A stretch of DNA of 64,000 bases from NCBI RefSeq assembly GCF_030817075.1, contig NZ_JAUSYU010000001.1, positions 806,001 through 870,000 on the forward strand. Direction: 5' to 3'. Position numbers and translations under genes: made by a program. The DNA is from Arthrobacter sp. V1I9 (GTDB lineage: Bacteria; Actinomycetota; Actinomycetes; Actinomycetales; Micrococcaceae). Positions 16,862-25,161 of the stretch are shown in pieces. The notes beneath the pieces are model-generated. The model ran no database searches. It was not told the DNA's origin and saw only the letters and a list, made by a program, of their open reading frames with translations. The stretch's first letter is position 1. Every line of letters begins with the position of its first letter.

Positions 16862-17029
16862 TCAGCGGGGGATGCGGCGTCCCCTGAAGCGGGTCAGTAG
16901 CAGAAGGACAACAGCTACGATCAACAGCACCGGAGCCACCCCCATGAGGAAGCCCAGCGCTTCGACGGCCAAGCCCACAATGAGGAGGACCACGGCGACG
17001 GCGACAATCACCAGGACTAGCGCTTTCAT
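16862..17029 (-). CDS. Small two-helix membrane protein
   Basis: 55 residues. ATG at 17029 follows GAAGGG at a good distance. Two hydrophobic segments (LVLVIVAVAVVLLIVGLAV and a second one, VLLIVAVVLLLLTRF) separated by a short loop, ending in basic R-F-R-G-R-R-I-P-R. Typical of small membrane proteins of unknown role in actinobacteria. It lies just upstream of the ArsR-ANTAR gene on the same strand and may share its transcript. Confidence 0.7.
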   Translation of the reverse strand: MKALVLVIVAVAVVLLIVGLAVEALGFLMGVAPVLLIVAVVLLLLTRFRGRRIPR

Positions 17030-17117
17030 CAATTACACCCTTCGACCACACGGTTTAACGAGCCAGGACAGCAAAGAGGTTTCCCCAGCGTACGCCGTTT
17101 CGCGGCTGCACGGGCTA

Positions 17118-19265
17118 CTAAGTTGTCCGGTCCACCCGCGAACGCCACAGGAGGTAGACGAAGTACGGGGCACCCACCAGCGCCGTCATGATGCCTGCAG
17201 GGATCTGGGCCGGGGCGATCACCGTCCGGCCGATCACGTCCGCGAGGACAACTGTGCAGGCGCCGATGAGGGCCGCCACGGGCAGAACCCGGACGTGCCG
17301 CGCGCCCACCAGTGTCCGGGCCGCGTGCGGTGCCACCAGTCCCACAAAAGCGATCACGCCCACGGACGAGACGGCACCGGCGGTCAGCAGCACTGCCACG
17401 GAGAGCAGCAACAGCCGGGAACCGGACAAACCGATGCCCAGCACACGGGGTGAATCGTCGTCGACGGCTATCAGGTCAAGGTCCCGCCGCAGGCCGGACA
17501 GCACAGGCAGCGCCAGAACCAGGGCCGCCAGCGGCGGCAGGACCGATGCGAAAGTCCGCCCGTAGGTGGAGCCGGACAGCCAGGTCAAGGCCTTGGTCTG
17601 GTTGTACGGGTCGGTGGTCACCAGAAGGACGGTGATGAGCGCAGCGAGCCCTGCACTGACGCCGATGCCGATTAACACAAGGCGGTTTTGCTGCAGTCCT
17701 CCCCGGAACGCAAGCCCAAAGACCAGCAGTGCGGCAAGCGCGGCACCCAGCAGCGCCGAGCCGGTGACCAGCCAGGAGCTTGCCACGGGGACGGTGGTGA
17801 TGACGATGATCGCGGCGAGGCCGCCGCCGCCGGAGACCCCAAGGATGCCCGGTTCGGCCAGTGAGTTCCTGGAGACTGCCTGGATCAGGGCGCCGGCGAT
17901 CGCGAGTGCGGCTCCAGCCAAAACTGCGGCCGTAACTCGCGGCATCCGGGTGCCCAGCACAGCGCTCACACGGTCGCCGGACTGGCCGGTCAGCCAGTTG
18001 GCAAGGTCGCCGAGCAGGAGTTTTGCGTCCCCCAGGAGTGCTCCTGCCACCAGCAGCCCCGCAAGGAGGACCACAAGGCTTACCAGCACGGCCAGGAAGA
18101 ACCTGCGGGAGCGCAGGCGTGCCAGCGCGTCCCCGGCGACGCTCATGCCGGCGTCGGACATTCGCAGCGCCAGGATCACGAGGAACACCGCGCCAAAGAC
18201 GGTGGTGACCGCGCCTGTGGGCACTTCCACTCCGGCCTGTGCGCCGAAGACCATGCGGACCAGCACGTCGGCCCCGATCACCACCACCGCACCGGCCAGG
18301 CCGGAGACGGGCAGCAGCGCCCGGTGCCTGCCCAGGCCGCGGACGCGGGAAGCAAGGAGGCGCACGATGGCCGGGGCACACAAACCCACAAAGCCGATGG
18401 GCCCCGCGATGGTTACCGCTGATGCGGAGAGGACCACGGCGAGGACGACGGCGGCCAGGCGGGCAAGGCGCGGATCCGCCCCTGCCAGCCGGGAGGCGTC
18501 GTCGCCGAGCCCGAGGAGATCAAGGCGGCGGGCAATGAGCAGCAGCCCGGCGGTGGCCGCCACAACCACTGGGGTGAACTGCAGCAGTTCGTCCGGGCGG
18601 GACTGCGCGAGGCTGCCCTGGCCCCAGGCGTAGAGGCCGGTGGTTTCCTGGCTGAACAGCAGCAGCAGCGCGCTGGTGGCAGAGTGCAGTCCCAGGGCCA
18701 GTGCGGTGCCGGCAAGCACCAGGCGGATGGGCCCGCCGTTTCCATTGGCCCCACCCCCGGACAAGGCAAGAACCAGTAGCGCGGCGGCGAGTCCGCCGGC
18801 AAAGGCCAGGCCTCCGGACAGCAGCGCCGGAAGTTGCACCCCGAACGCTGCGACGGCAACAATCACAAAGTGGGCGCCAGCGTTGACGGCCAGGGTGTCC
18901 GGTGCCGCCAGGACATTGCGGGTTGCCGACTGCAGCGCGGCGCCCGCCACGCCCAGCGCCACACCCACCAGCAGGCCTGCCATCAACCGCGGGACGCGCG
19001 ATGCGACCAGGACGGCGTTCTCCTGGCCGGTGCCGGCGCCGGTCAGCAGCCCGAGCAGTTCGGAGGGGCCGACGTCGGCAGTTCCCTGGGTCAGGTGGAT
19101 TACCGAGAAGAGGGCCAGGACCACCAGCCCGCAGGCTGCAGCCAGAGCTGCCCCGGGCCAGGCGCGGGACCCCGCCGGCGACGGTGCAGGGCCGCCTGCC
19201 ACGGCCGCGGGGGCGGCCGTGGCAGGCGGGGCAGCCGGAGCGCCCCTCTTCAGAGTTTTGGTCAT
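17118..19265 (-). CDS. Double-length siderophore ABC permease (FecCD-FecCD fusion)
   Basis: 715 residues, twice the usual FecCD length, with about 20 membrane segments. Each half carries family signatures: VLVASRVPRLMAGLLVGVAL and GTRMPRVTAAVLAGAAL, the GPIGFVGLCAPAIVR and GVIAFVGLVAPHAAR loops that meet the ATPase, and D-x-x-x-R near each end. FhuB-type fusions of this kind form the whole channel alone. It follows the binding-protein gene after 12 bases and is the last gene of the operon. Predicted role: import of a ferric siderophore. Confidence 0.92.
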   Translation of the reverse strand: MTKTLKRGAPAAPPATAAPAAVAGGPAPSPAGSRAWPGAALAAACGLVVLALFSVIHLTQGTADVGPSELLGLLTGAGTGQENAVLVASRVPRLMAGLLVGVALGVAGAALQSATRNVLAAPDTLAVNAGAHFVIVAVAAFGVQLPALLSGGLAFAGGLAAALLVLALSGGGANGNGGPIRLVLAGTALALGLHSATSALLLLFSQETTGLYAWGQGSLAQSRPDELLQFTPVVVAATAGLLLIARRLDLLGLGDDASRLAGADPRLARLAAVVLAVVLSASAVTIAGPIGFVGLCAPAIVRLLASRVRGLGRHRALLPVSGLAGAVVVIGADVLVRMVFGAQAGVEVPTGAVTTVFGAVFLVILALRMSDAGMSVAGDALARLRSRRFFLAVLVSLVVLLAGLLVAGALLGDAKLLLGDLANWLTGQSGDRVSAVLGTRMPRVTAAVLAGAALAIAGALIQAVSRNSLAEPGILGVSGGGGLAAIIVITTVPVASSWLVTGSALLGAALAALLVFGLAFRGGLQQNRLVLIGIGVSAGLAALITVLLVTTDPYNQTKALTWLSGSTYGRTFASVLPPLAALVLALPVLSGLRRDLDLIAVDDDSPRVLGIGLSGSRLLLLSVAVLLTAGAVSSVGVIAFVGLVAPHAARTLVGARHVRVLPVAALIGACTVVLADVIGRTVIAPAQIPAGIMTALVGAPYFVYLLWRSRVDRTT

Positions 19266-19277
19266 GACGCGGCGGTG

Positions 19278-20249
19278 CTACTTCGTCAGGGCCGCGACGA
19301 TGGCGTCGACGTACTGGGTCATCGAGGCAGGGCCGCCGAACATCCAGATGCCGTCCTCGAGGCGGTGTACCTTGCCGGATTTCACGAACGGCAGCGACTT
19401 CCACACGGCGTTGCCGGCCAGTTCCTCGGTGAAGTCGCCGTCGACGCTGTTGGTGATGTAGACGAAGCTGTCTGCGTCGAGGGAGGTGAGGCCTTCGACA
19501 TCGGTGGAGGCCAGGCCGTACGCCGGGTCGCCTTTCATGGTCCATGGCGTGACGAGGCCCAGTTCGGTGTTGATGTCGGTCAGCAGCGAGCCCTTGGCGA
19601 ACGGACGGATGGAGACTTTGCCGTCCGCCACCCAGCCGTCGGCGAACGCCACGCGGGAGCCGGCAAGACCGGCCGTCTCAAGGGCGGCCTTGCCCTTGGC
19701 GACGGCGGCGTCGAATGCGGCCACGGCCTCATCGGCCTTGGCCTCCGTGCCCGTTGCCTTGGCCACGAGCTTCAGGTTGTCCTTGGCCTGGTCAATCTGC
19801 CGGCTGGCGTCAGCGGACTTCAGGACGACGACGGGGGCGAGGTCGTCGAGCTGGGTGATGACGGCTTCGGGCAAGTCAGCCGTGGCCACGATCAGGTCCG
19901 GGTCCAGCGACGCGATGGTGTCGAAGCTGGGTTCGCCGCGGGTGCCGATATCGGTGGCGCTGCCGTCCAGGGTGCCGGCCTTGACCCAGGCGCTGTAGCC
20001 CTTGATGTCCGTGACGCCGACGGGCTGGACGCCGAGGGTGGTCAGGTTTTCCACCACGTTCCATTCGGTGCCCACCACGCGCTTGGCCGGGCCGTCGAGC
20101 TTGACCTCGGCGCCGCGTGAATCGGTCAGGGTGATGGCCTCTCCGGCGCCCGCGCCGGAAGGGGAGGCAGCGGGTTCTTCGGTCGTGCCGCAGCCTGTCA
20201 TCAGGATCGCCAGTGCGGCGGTGGCCGCAAGGACCTTGTGGATCTTCAT
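19278..20249 (-). CDS. Siderophore ABC substrate-binding lipoprotein
   Basis: 323 residues with a lipobox L-M-T-G-C (Cys20). The mature part is a FepB/FhuD-type two-lobe binding protein: AKRVVGTEWNVVENLTTLGV at the start, SLDPDLIVAT, then a long connecting helix (about 150-190) and a late FVKSGKVHRLEDGIWMFGGP. The start codon overlaps the ATPase stop (ATGA), giving translational coupling. Together with the fused permease it would deliver a ferric siderophore from the outer membrane face. Confidence 0.92.
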   Translation of the reverse strand: MKIHKVLAATAALAILMTGCGTTEEPAASPSGAGAGEAITLTDSRGAEVKLDGPAKRVVGTEWNVVENLTTLGVQPVGVTDIKGYSAWVKAGTLDGSATDIGTRGEPSFDTIASLDPDLIVATADLPEAVITQLDDLAPVVVLKSADASRQIDQAKDNLKLVAKATGTEAKADEAVAAFDAAVAKGKAALETAGLAGSRVAFADGWVADGKVSIRPFAKGSLLTDINTELGLVTPWTMKGDPAYGLASTDVEGLTSLDADSFVYITNSVDGDFTEELAGNAVWKSLPFVKSGKVHRLEDGIWMFGGPASMTQYVDAIVAALTK

Positions 20250-20917
20250 GGACGTGCAGTCCTTTCGGGTTGGTGACTGTCGCTGTGGCGTCCGACGGCG
20301 CGGGTGCGGAGCCGTCCGGTGAGCGGGTCGGTATGGGTAACGATGGGGATGGAATAGACATCGGTGAGCAGGTCGGCGTCGAGCGCTTCGTGGGCGGGGC
20401 CTGCCGCCGCTATGCGGCCTTCGGAAAGCACCACCACGTGGTCGGCCAGTGCCGCTGCCTCGTCCAGGTCATGCAGCACCACCCCGATGGCCACGCAGTG
20501 CACCCGGGCGAGGTCGTACAGCAGGTCGAAAATCTCCACTTTGTAGCGCAGGTCCAGGTGGTTGGTTGGCTCATCGAGCAGCAGCACCGAGGTGTCCTGC
20601 GCCAGGCAGCTGGCCAGCCAGACCCGCTGCAGCTGCCCGCCGGAGAGTTCATGAACCCCGCGGCCGGCCAACTCGGAGGTGCCGGTGAGGTGCATGGCGC
20701 GGTCAACGGCTTCGGGTCCGTCCGGATCAGCTGAGCGCCAGCGGCCACGGTAGGGATGGCGGCCGAACTCCACCACTTCACGGACACTCAGCCCGTGCGG
20801 CACCGGACGGCTTTGCGACAGCAGCGTCACGTGCCGGGCGAAGTCGCTGCGCTTCATCATCAGGGCATCAGCGGCCCCGCTGGCGGAGCCGACCTCTATG
20901 GTTCCGGAGGCCGCCAC
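20246..20917 (-). CDS. Siderophore ABC ATPase lacking the Walker A region (5' truncated)
   Basis: 223 residues from a GTG at 20917. Q-loop (VTLLSQSRPVPHGLSVREVV), signature LSGGQLQRVW, Walker B VLLLDEPTNHLD and the H-loop VVLHDLDEA are all present. The first residues correspond to the stretch after Walker A, so about 45-50 codons including G-x-x-x-x-G-K-S/T are missing. The 115 bases up to the next gene contain no such sequence in any frame, and an iron-box-like site begins only nine bases before the GTG. This looks like a deletion that joined the promoter to the middle of the gene. ATP binding should be lost unless another ATPase substitutes. Confidence 0.75.
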   Translation of the reverse strand: MAASGTIEVGSASGAADALMMKRSDFARHVTLLSQSRPVPHGLSVREVVEFGRHPYRGRWRSADPDGPEAVDRAMHLTGTSELAGRGVHELSGGQLQRVWLASCLAQDTSVLLLDEPTNHLDLRYKVEIFDLLYDLARVHCVAIGVVLHDLDEAAALADHVVVLSEGRIAAAGPAHEALDADLLTDVYSIPIVTHTDPLTGRLRTRAVGRHSDSHQPERTARP

Positions 20918-20925
20918 GTGCAGCC

Positions 20926-20942
20926 GTTAGGCTGTCCTAATT
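20926..20942 (-). promoter_or_regulatory. DtxR/IdeR-like iron box
   Basis: Read on the minus strand it is AATTAGGACAGCCTAAC, matching the left and central part of the TTAGGTTAGSCTAACCTAA consensus. It sits directly upstream of the siderophore operon. Iron-dependent repression is likely; the right half of the site is weak. Confidence 0.6.
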
Positions 20943-21031
20943 CAACTAATACGTCACCGAAATGTGCGGTAATCCGGGGAACCCTGGCTCACTTCCCTTA
21001 ACGGGATGACAACTGTGGTGCCCGAAAGGTC

Positions 21032-21778
21032 CTAGTCCTCGAAGTGGGTGGCCGTCTGCTTGGTGCCCGATAGCCGCCGGATGATCTCGTTGGCTACCAC
21101 ATGGACTTTCATGTTGCGGTTGTTCGATGCCCGCAGAAGAAACTTGTAGGCCTGCTCCTGGGTGCAGCGGTTCTGCGTCATGATCATGCCGCAGGCGAGG
21201 TCTATGGCGGTTCTGCTTTCCATTGCCGCCTTGAGGTCATCTGCGAGCAGTTCCGCAGTAATGATCCGCAGGATCAGCCGCAGGGCCTGTCCTGCAGTCC
21301 CGGTAAACACCGTCGCCTCGCGGATGGCTTCCGCCGTGAACTGTCCGGTAGCAGGGGCGAAGAAGTTCAGGCACGCTGAGGCGGTTTCGCCCACATCGAC
21401 GGGTATACCCAAGACGCTTTTGTAACCCGCGGCCTCCAGGCTCCGGGAATACAGAGGCCACCGGGGGTCGTTCCGGGTATCGTCCAGCAGCACAGTGGTG
21501 AAGGTGCGAAAAGCTTCCAGGCAAGGCCCGTGTCCGAGGTCCTGTTCGATGCGGTCCAGGATCACCGCCGTTTCGCTGCTGCCGGCCACCGTGAGTGTCC
21601 TCTTGTAACGGCGCAGGGTGACGGCACACGCAATGTCGGCTCCCGTGGTGCGGCTCAGGGTTGCAGCAGCATGCGTGGTCATTCCGTCCAGGAAGGCTCT
21701 AATGTCCTCGCTCTCCACAATGAGCTGGTGGAGCTGCTGGAAGTCCTCGTACTGCCGGTCCGTGTCCACACTCTTCAT
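21032..21778 (-). CDS. GAF-ANTAR domain RNA-binding regulator
   Basis: 248 residues. GAF domain about 20-170 (LSRTTGADIACAVTLRRYKR, GHGPCLEAFRTFTTVLLDD, SVLGIPVDVGETASACLNFF). ANTAR domain about 188-238: LKAAMESRTAIDLACGMIMT, then CTQEQAYKFLLRASNNRNMK. Overall the same type as the gene at 4731. Output should be anti-termination by binding paired hexaloop RNA hairpins. It ends 115 bases before the truncated ATPase and heads a run of sensory genes on the minus strand. Confidence 0.88.
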   Translation of the reverse strand: MKSVDTDRQYEDFQQLHQLIVESEDIRAFLDGMTTHAAATLSRTTGADIACAVTLRRYKRTLTVAGSSETAVILDRIEQDLGHGPCLEAFRTFTTVLLDDTRNDPRWPLYSRSLEAAGYKSVLGIPVDVGETASACLNFFAPATGQFTAEAIREATVFTGTAGQALRLILRIITAELLADDLKAAMESRTAIDLACGMIMTQNRCTQEQAYKFLLRASNNRNMKVHVVANEIIRRLSGTKQTATHFED

Positions 21779-21829
21779 GCTAGGAGCATGGTAGGGCGAT
21801 CAACAGGGTTTGTGCTGGGCCCGGGGACT

Positions 21830-22126
21830 TTAGTTTGTGTCCCGCTCGCCCTCGTCTGCCTTGGGGTAGATCGCCTGGCTGTAGCCGGCGCGCCGCCCGT
21901 TGACGCCCATGCCGTTGAGTGTTTCATTCAGCGCGTGCGCCAAGATATCGCGCTCAATGGGAGGAAGGCTGAGGGCACCATAAACGTAAGCCTGGACCTC
22001 CGTCAGCCCGGCTTTCCCTCCAATTCCGAAGTATTTGATCCAAATCTGCTCAAGAGTCAGTGGTGCGGCCTCGAATGCTAACCGGAAACCTTGGCGCTGT
22101 TCGTCCTCGTCCCCAGGGACGGCCAT
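21830..22126 (-). CDS. Small protein resembling the N-terminal part of the GAF protein at 6593
   Basis: 98 residues, no signal peptide. WIKYFGIGGKAGLTEVQAYV continuing into Y-G-A-L-S-L-P-P-I-E resembles the N-terminal part of the GAF protein at 6593 (ELDAYLHGALARPKLE). No other domain is recognisable. It starts four bases after the stop of the GAF-ANTAR gene at 22130 on the same strand, so the two are co-translated. A role as partner or adaptor in the same signalling route is inference. Confidence 0.65.
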   Translation of the reverse strand: MAVPGDEDEQRQGFRLAFEAAPLTLEQIWIKYFGIGGKAGLTEVQAYVYGALSLPPIERDILAHALNETLNGMGVNGRRAGYSQAIYPKADEGERDTN

Positions 22127-22129
22127 AGT

Positions 22130-22861
22130 TCACCCCCGGTCATGATCGAGTCCCGGCATGGACTCGATGATCTTTTCTGCTACTTCCTGCAGCGTGCTGT
22201 TCTCTTTCAGGGCCATGGTCATTAGGTGCAGCATCGCGTCATGGTTTCCCAGGCCGCGGCTGGCCATAATAATGCCCTTGGCGGTGCTGATGATGTCGCG
22301 CTGCGTTAGCGTAGACTTCAGTTGCGCGCTCAACATCCGGCCTCTTTCACGGGCCTGGATATTGACCAGGAAAATCGAGGCCTGGGCTGCGAACAATTCC
22401 AGCAGCCGGATCAGCCTGTGCGACGCCGCCTTCGGGTTTGCCCAGTAGATCTTGATGGCCCCAAAAGCCAGGTCGCCGGAAAGAAGGGGAACGCTGACGC
22501 AGGAGCGCAGCCCCAAGTCGTTTGCTGCCTGGCCCCATTCCGGCCAGCGCAGGTCCGTCCGTACGTCCGCAATATCCACCGGGTGTCCGGAGGCCCACGC
22601 GCTCAGGCAGGGTCCCTGCCCAAGCTCGTATTGAAGGTTGTCCGCCTGTTCCACAACCTCGTTTGTGGAAGCGGCGCTGTCGCGGCGCCCGCTGGGGTCC
22701 ATCAGGGAGACACCCGCACCCGCAGCGTCACCCACTGCCATTACCGCTGCCTCGGTGATGAGCTTCAGGGCGTGGGCAACTGTCTCCTCGGTAAGGAGCA
22801 CGTTGGAGAAGCGGGCAAAGACGGCGGCCAGCTCGTCAGCCAGCGGCAATTCAGTGTCCAT
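22130..22861 (-). CDS. GAF-ANTAR domain RNA-binding regulator
   Basis: 243 residues from ATG 22861, which has GGAG five bases upstream; a longer reading to 22939 lacks such a site. GAF about 15-165: AVGDAAGAGVSLMDPSGRRD, LGQGPCLSAWASGHPVDIAD, GLRSCVSVPLLSGDLAFGAI. ANTAR about 180-235: LKSTLTQRDIISTAKGIIMA, then DAMLHLMTMALKENSTLQEV. More divergent from the two other GAF-ANTAR proteins than they are from each other. Stop and next start are separated by three bases. Confidence 0.87.
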   Translation of the reverse strand: MDTELPLADELAAVFARFSNVLLTEETVAHALKLITEAAVMAVGDAAGAGVSLMDPSGRRDSAASTNEVVEQADNLQYELGQGPCLSAWASGHPVDIADVRTDLRWPEWGQAANDLGLRSCVSVPLLSGDLAFGAIKIYWANPKAASHRLIRLLELFAAQASIFLVNIQARERGRMLSAQLKSTLTQRDIISTAKGIIMASRGLGNHDAMLHLMTMALKENSTLQEVAEKIIESMPGLDHDRG

Positions 22862-22957
22862 GACCGCTCCATTCCCAGCGTTTTGGCCCTTGGTGAACCA
22901 ACTGCTTTCTCCTCTCATCTCAGCACACATAGCCTCCACAATCCACTCGATATGGGC

Positions 22958-23751
22958 TCATGTGGCGTGAAGATGCCGGGGCAGCCGGTGATGATCTGCG
23001 GCTGTTCCGTGGGTGCGTTCAACGGCGTCCAGCATTGCCGATGTCTGCATGGAAGCGGCGCACGCCGTGGTCATCGCAGCCCTTGTGCGGGCACTGGTGG
23101 AGCGCTCGGTCCAGGAGTGGCGGGCAGGCGTCCCGGCGCCTCGGGTGTCGGCCGCGCAGCTGCGCCTTGCACGCACCTCAACGGTGGGGTGGATATGGGA
23201 CAGGCGGGCATCGAAGTACACCATGCCCTCGTCCAGAAGCACGCCGGAAGCCAGCAACGTCTCAACGTGGCGCCGGTACTCACGCAAGGATCCGAACTGT
23301 TCGGTAGGTCCCGCCGTCGGCCACCTGCTCCACGCCTGGTAGCGGTAGCTCGCATAGCCGCTGTTGGTTCCCTGCCAGAACGGGGAGTTGGCGCTCAGTG
23401 CCAGGAGCACGGGCAACCAGCGGCGGATACGGTGCAGGACCGCAACCCCTTCCTCCCCTGAGGCGACATGAAATCAGCCATGGCCCGGCCCTGCCGGATG
23501 GCCTCCGCCATCTGCTGCAGGGTGAAACAGGCAGGCCCAACCGCCTTGAGCTGCTCCTGCTTGACCTCCAGAGCCAGGACCGGACCCGTGGCTGCACCGG
23601 GACTCTTCATTCCGTGCCGCAGGGCCTGCTCCGCCACCGGCACCGGCAGTCCCGTGCTGGGATCCACGAGCAGGAACTCTTCCTCAACCCCGAAAGTCCG
23701 TTGGAAGCCCCCGTCGGGAGGGAGGTCAGGCTGCAGTTGAAGAGGTTTCAT
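22958..23751 (-). pseudogene. Disrupted YbdK/EgtA-type carboxylate-amine ligase, deleted and partly inverted
   Basis: The 5' part (23751 to about 23462) encodes TFGVEEEFLLVDPSTGLPVP and KQEQLKAVG, as in the intact relative at 63556. It jumps, with a frame change near 23460, to [20 protein letters not shown] and runs to H-P-T-V-E-V-R at about 23175; about 60 codons, including the G-C-H-V-H-V-E segment, are missing. The expected continuation ([20 protein letters not shown], then [11 protein letters not shown]) is present on the plus strand at about 23036-23172, so this piece is inverted. A tail resembling the family C terminus ([13 protein letters not shown]) is back on the minus strand. It cannot make an active enzyme. 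Confidence 0.82.
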
Positions 23752-23934
23752 GAGATTTCCAATGAGGAAGGCACCCGGACCGGTGGCACAGTGTCCGGAC
23801 GGCGGTGAAACTTACAGCCCTCCTGCAGGAGCTCCTCACCAGCCCCGGGAAAGGTAGTGGACTGCTGATCTTTCAAGACTACTCCGTATGTTGGCTGCTG
23901 GAAGGGCGCGGGGATAGTCCTTCCACCCCGGCAA

Positions 23935-24348
23935 CTAAACCCGGCCAGGGAATCCAAGCAGGTGCCGTTTCAAGAGGTAGCTTGTTTGTTCCGCGCATTG
24001 CCTGATCCTCGTCAGATGGGTTGTTGCAATCCGGGGCAGGACAACGGACGGGTCCCCCTCACTGGAGTCAAAGCGCAGGGCCCCCTCCAGGTCAAGGGCA
24101 AGGCCCGCCAGCCGTTCCGCGCCCACCATCTGGCTTGAGGTCTTCAGGCTAAGAGTTGCGTCTTTGGCCGCGACAGCGTCGCCGGTGGTCAGAGCCGACC
24201 GAAGCCTTTCCAACCTGGTAGGCAGAAGGGCGACGAAGTCCTGGATGAAGACCTTCCAGACTCCTTCGTCGTGGTCGAGTTCCAAGTGCAACCTGTCCAA
24301 CACTGAACTGTCCAGCAGGGGCAGAGCATCGCCGTCGTGCTGAGTCAC
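23935..24348 (-). CDS. Second Hpt-like protein lacking the phospho-accepting histidine
   Basis: 137 residues, paralogue of the protein at 4176 over its whole bundle: VWKVFIQDFVALLPTRLERL, then LSLKTSSQMVGAERLAGLAL. Leu66 again replaces the His of the A-H-x-L-K-G box, so the loss is shared and probably old, not a recent mutation. It lacks the Ser/Pro leader of its paralogue. Neighbours are two GAF-ANTAR genes and the ruined YbdK gene. Likely a binding or scaffold domain; partners unknown. Confidence 0.72.
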   Translation of the reverse strand: MTQHDGDALPLLDSSVLDRLHLELDHDEGVWKVFIQDFVALLPTRLERLRSALTTGDAVAAKDATLSLKTSSQMVGAERLAGLALDLEGALRFDSSEGDPSVVLPRIATTHLTRIRQCAEQTSYLLKRHLLGFPGRV

Positions 24349-24688
24349 GGCTGCCGTCCCGACACGAGGTCCACAGCCTCACACTTTGAAATGGATGGAA
24401 GGGGCCACGGCCGGCAGACCGCTCCAGACGCTGTCGGCTACCAGGTCAAGGGAATCCTGGTCCTTCTCAGCCCGGAAATGGGGGAGTAGCCCGGATGAAG
24501 TAGGGACCGATGACTCTTTGCGGAACCACGTTGTCCCGCCGCCTCCGTCATCGGCCCCGGCCTGATGGTGCAACGTTCGCACCCTAAGATGTTTCCCCAA
24601 GATCTGTCCCCCCTGAACAGTCGAAACGTTTGAAGAATTTCTTCTGTGACGCTCTTCAGGACGTTACGTGGAGGGGTTGGGGAGTACA

Positions 24689-24705
24689 CGAGTAGTAAGT
24701 ACTCG
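24689..24705. promoter_or_regulatory. Inverted repeat CGAGTA-N5-TACTCG, copy 3
   Basis: CGAGTA-GTAAG-TACTCG, perfect arms with the same spacer as the copies at 5626 and 11055, followed by CATTTTTGG. It lies 341 bases upstream of the Hpt-like gene (minus) and 385 bases upstream of the signal peptidase leader (plus). Confidence 0.55.
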
Positions 24706-24775
24706 CATTTTTGGAACGACTACCTGCTTCCGGCGGTTCAGCCGGTACTGCGGTGCAAATCGTATGAGTGGCCTG

Positions 24776-24807
24776 CTTGGCGGTGCCGGCTTCTCAACAC
24801 CGCCAAG
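24776..24807. repeat. 10-bp inverted repeat
   Basis: CTTGGCGGTG and CACCGCCAAG with a 12-base loop. Could be an attenuator or terminator; no adjacent stop codon explains it. Confidence 0.45.
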
Positions 24808-25089
24808 CGATAAGACCTCAGAAATTCCCCCAAGAAAGGCCTCGGCTACTGGGCCCAGATCCCAGTTACTGCTCTGCGGTTCGGGGCCTATACGAACTAC
24901 TGTGCACGGCCAGGCTCAAGAGCCTTGGCAGATATGGGCAAGGATGCCTCAAGAGTCGCTCAAGTTTCTCTCGGCACTGCAGGCCGCCGCGGCGGGTATT
25001 CAGGGTTTCTCCAAGTAATGGGGATCCTGTGCAGGAAATCTGCAAGCTGGGTGCGGGACAGTCTTCGCAAGGAAACAAGGAGACCAACC

Positions 25090-25161
25090 ATGACGGTTTC
25101 ACGCCGCCAGGTTCTGTTGGTCCGTGGACTCAAAGCCGGATGGGACAACGAAGAAGATTGA
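25090..25161 (+). CDS. 23-residue upstream ORF overlapping signal peptidase start
   Basis: ATG 25090 follows AAGGAG at ideal spacing. The peptide MTVSRRQVLLVRGLKAGWDN ends E-E-D. Its 3' end overlaps the signal peptidase start (25140) in another frame, and that start has only a poor site of its own. This suggests translational coupling or a regulatory leader peptide rather than a peptide with its own function. Confidence 0.5.
   Translation: MTVSRRQVLLVRGLKAGWDNEED

Larger units (their letters stand above)
24349..25089. other. 741-base intergenic region
   Basis: Holds the inverted repeat at 24689 and the hairpin at 24776. A 73-codon minus-strand frame ending at 24379 has poor support (no ribosome binding site). 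No other gene is visible. Confidence 0.4.

Noticed and set aside
24379..24600. A 73-codon minus-strand frame upstream of the second Hpt-like gene
   Set aside because: No ribosome binding site and no similarity that I recognise; composition is not clearly coding.
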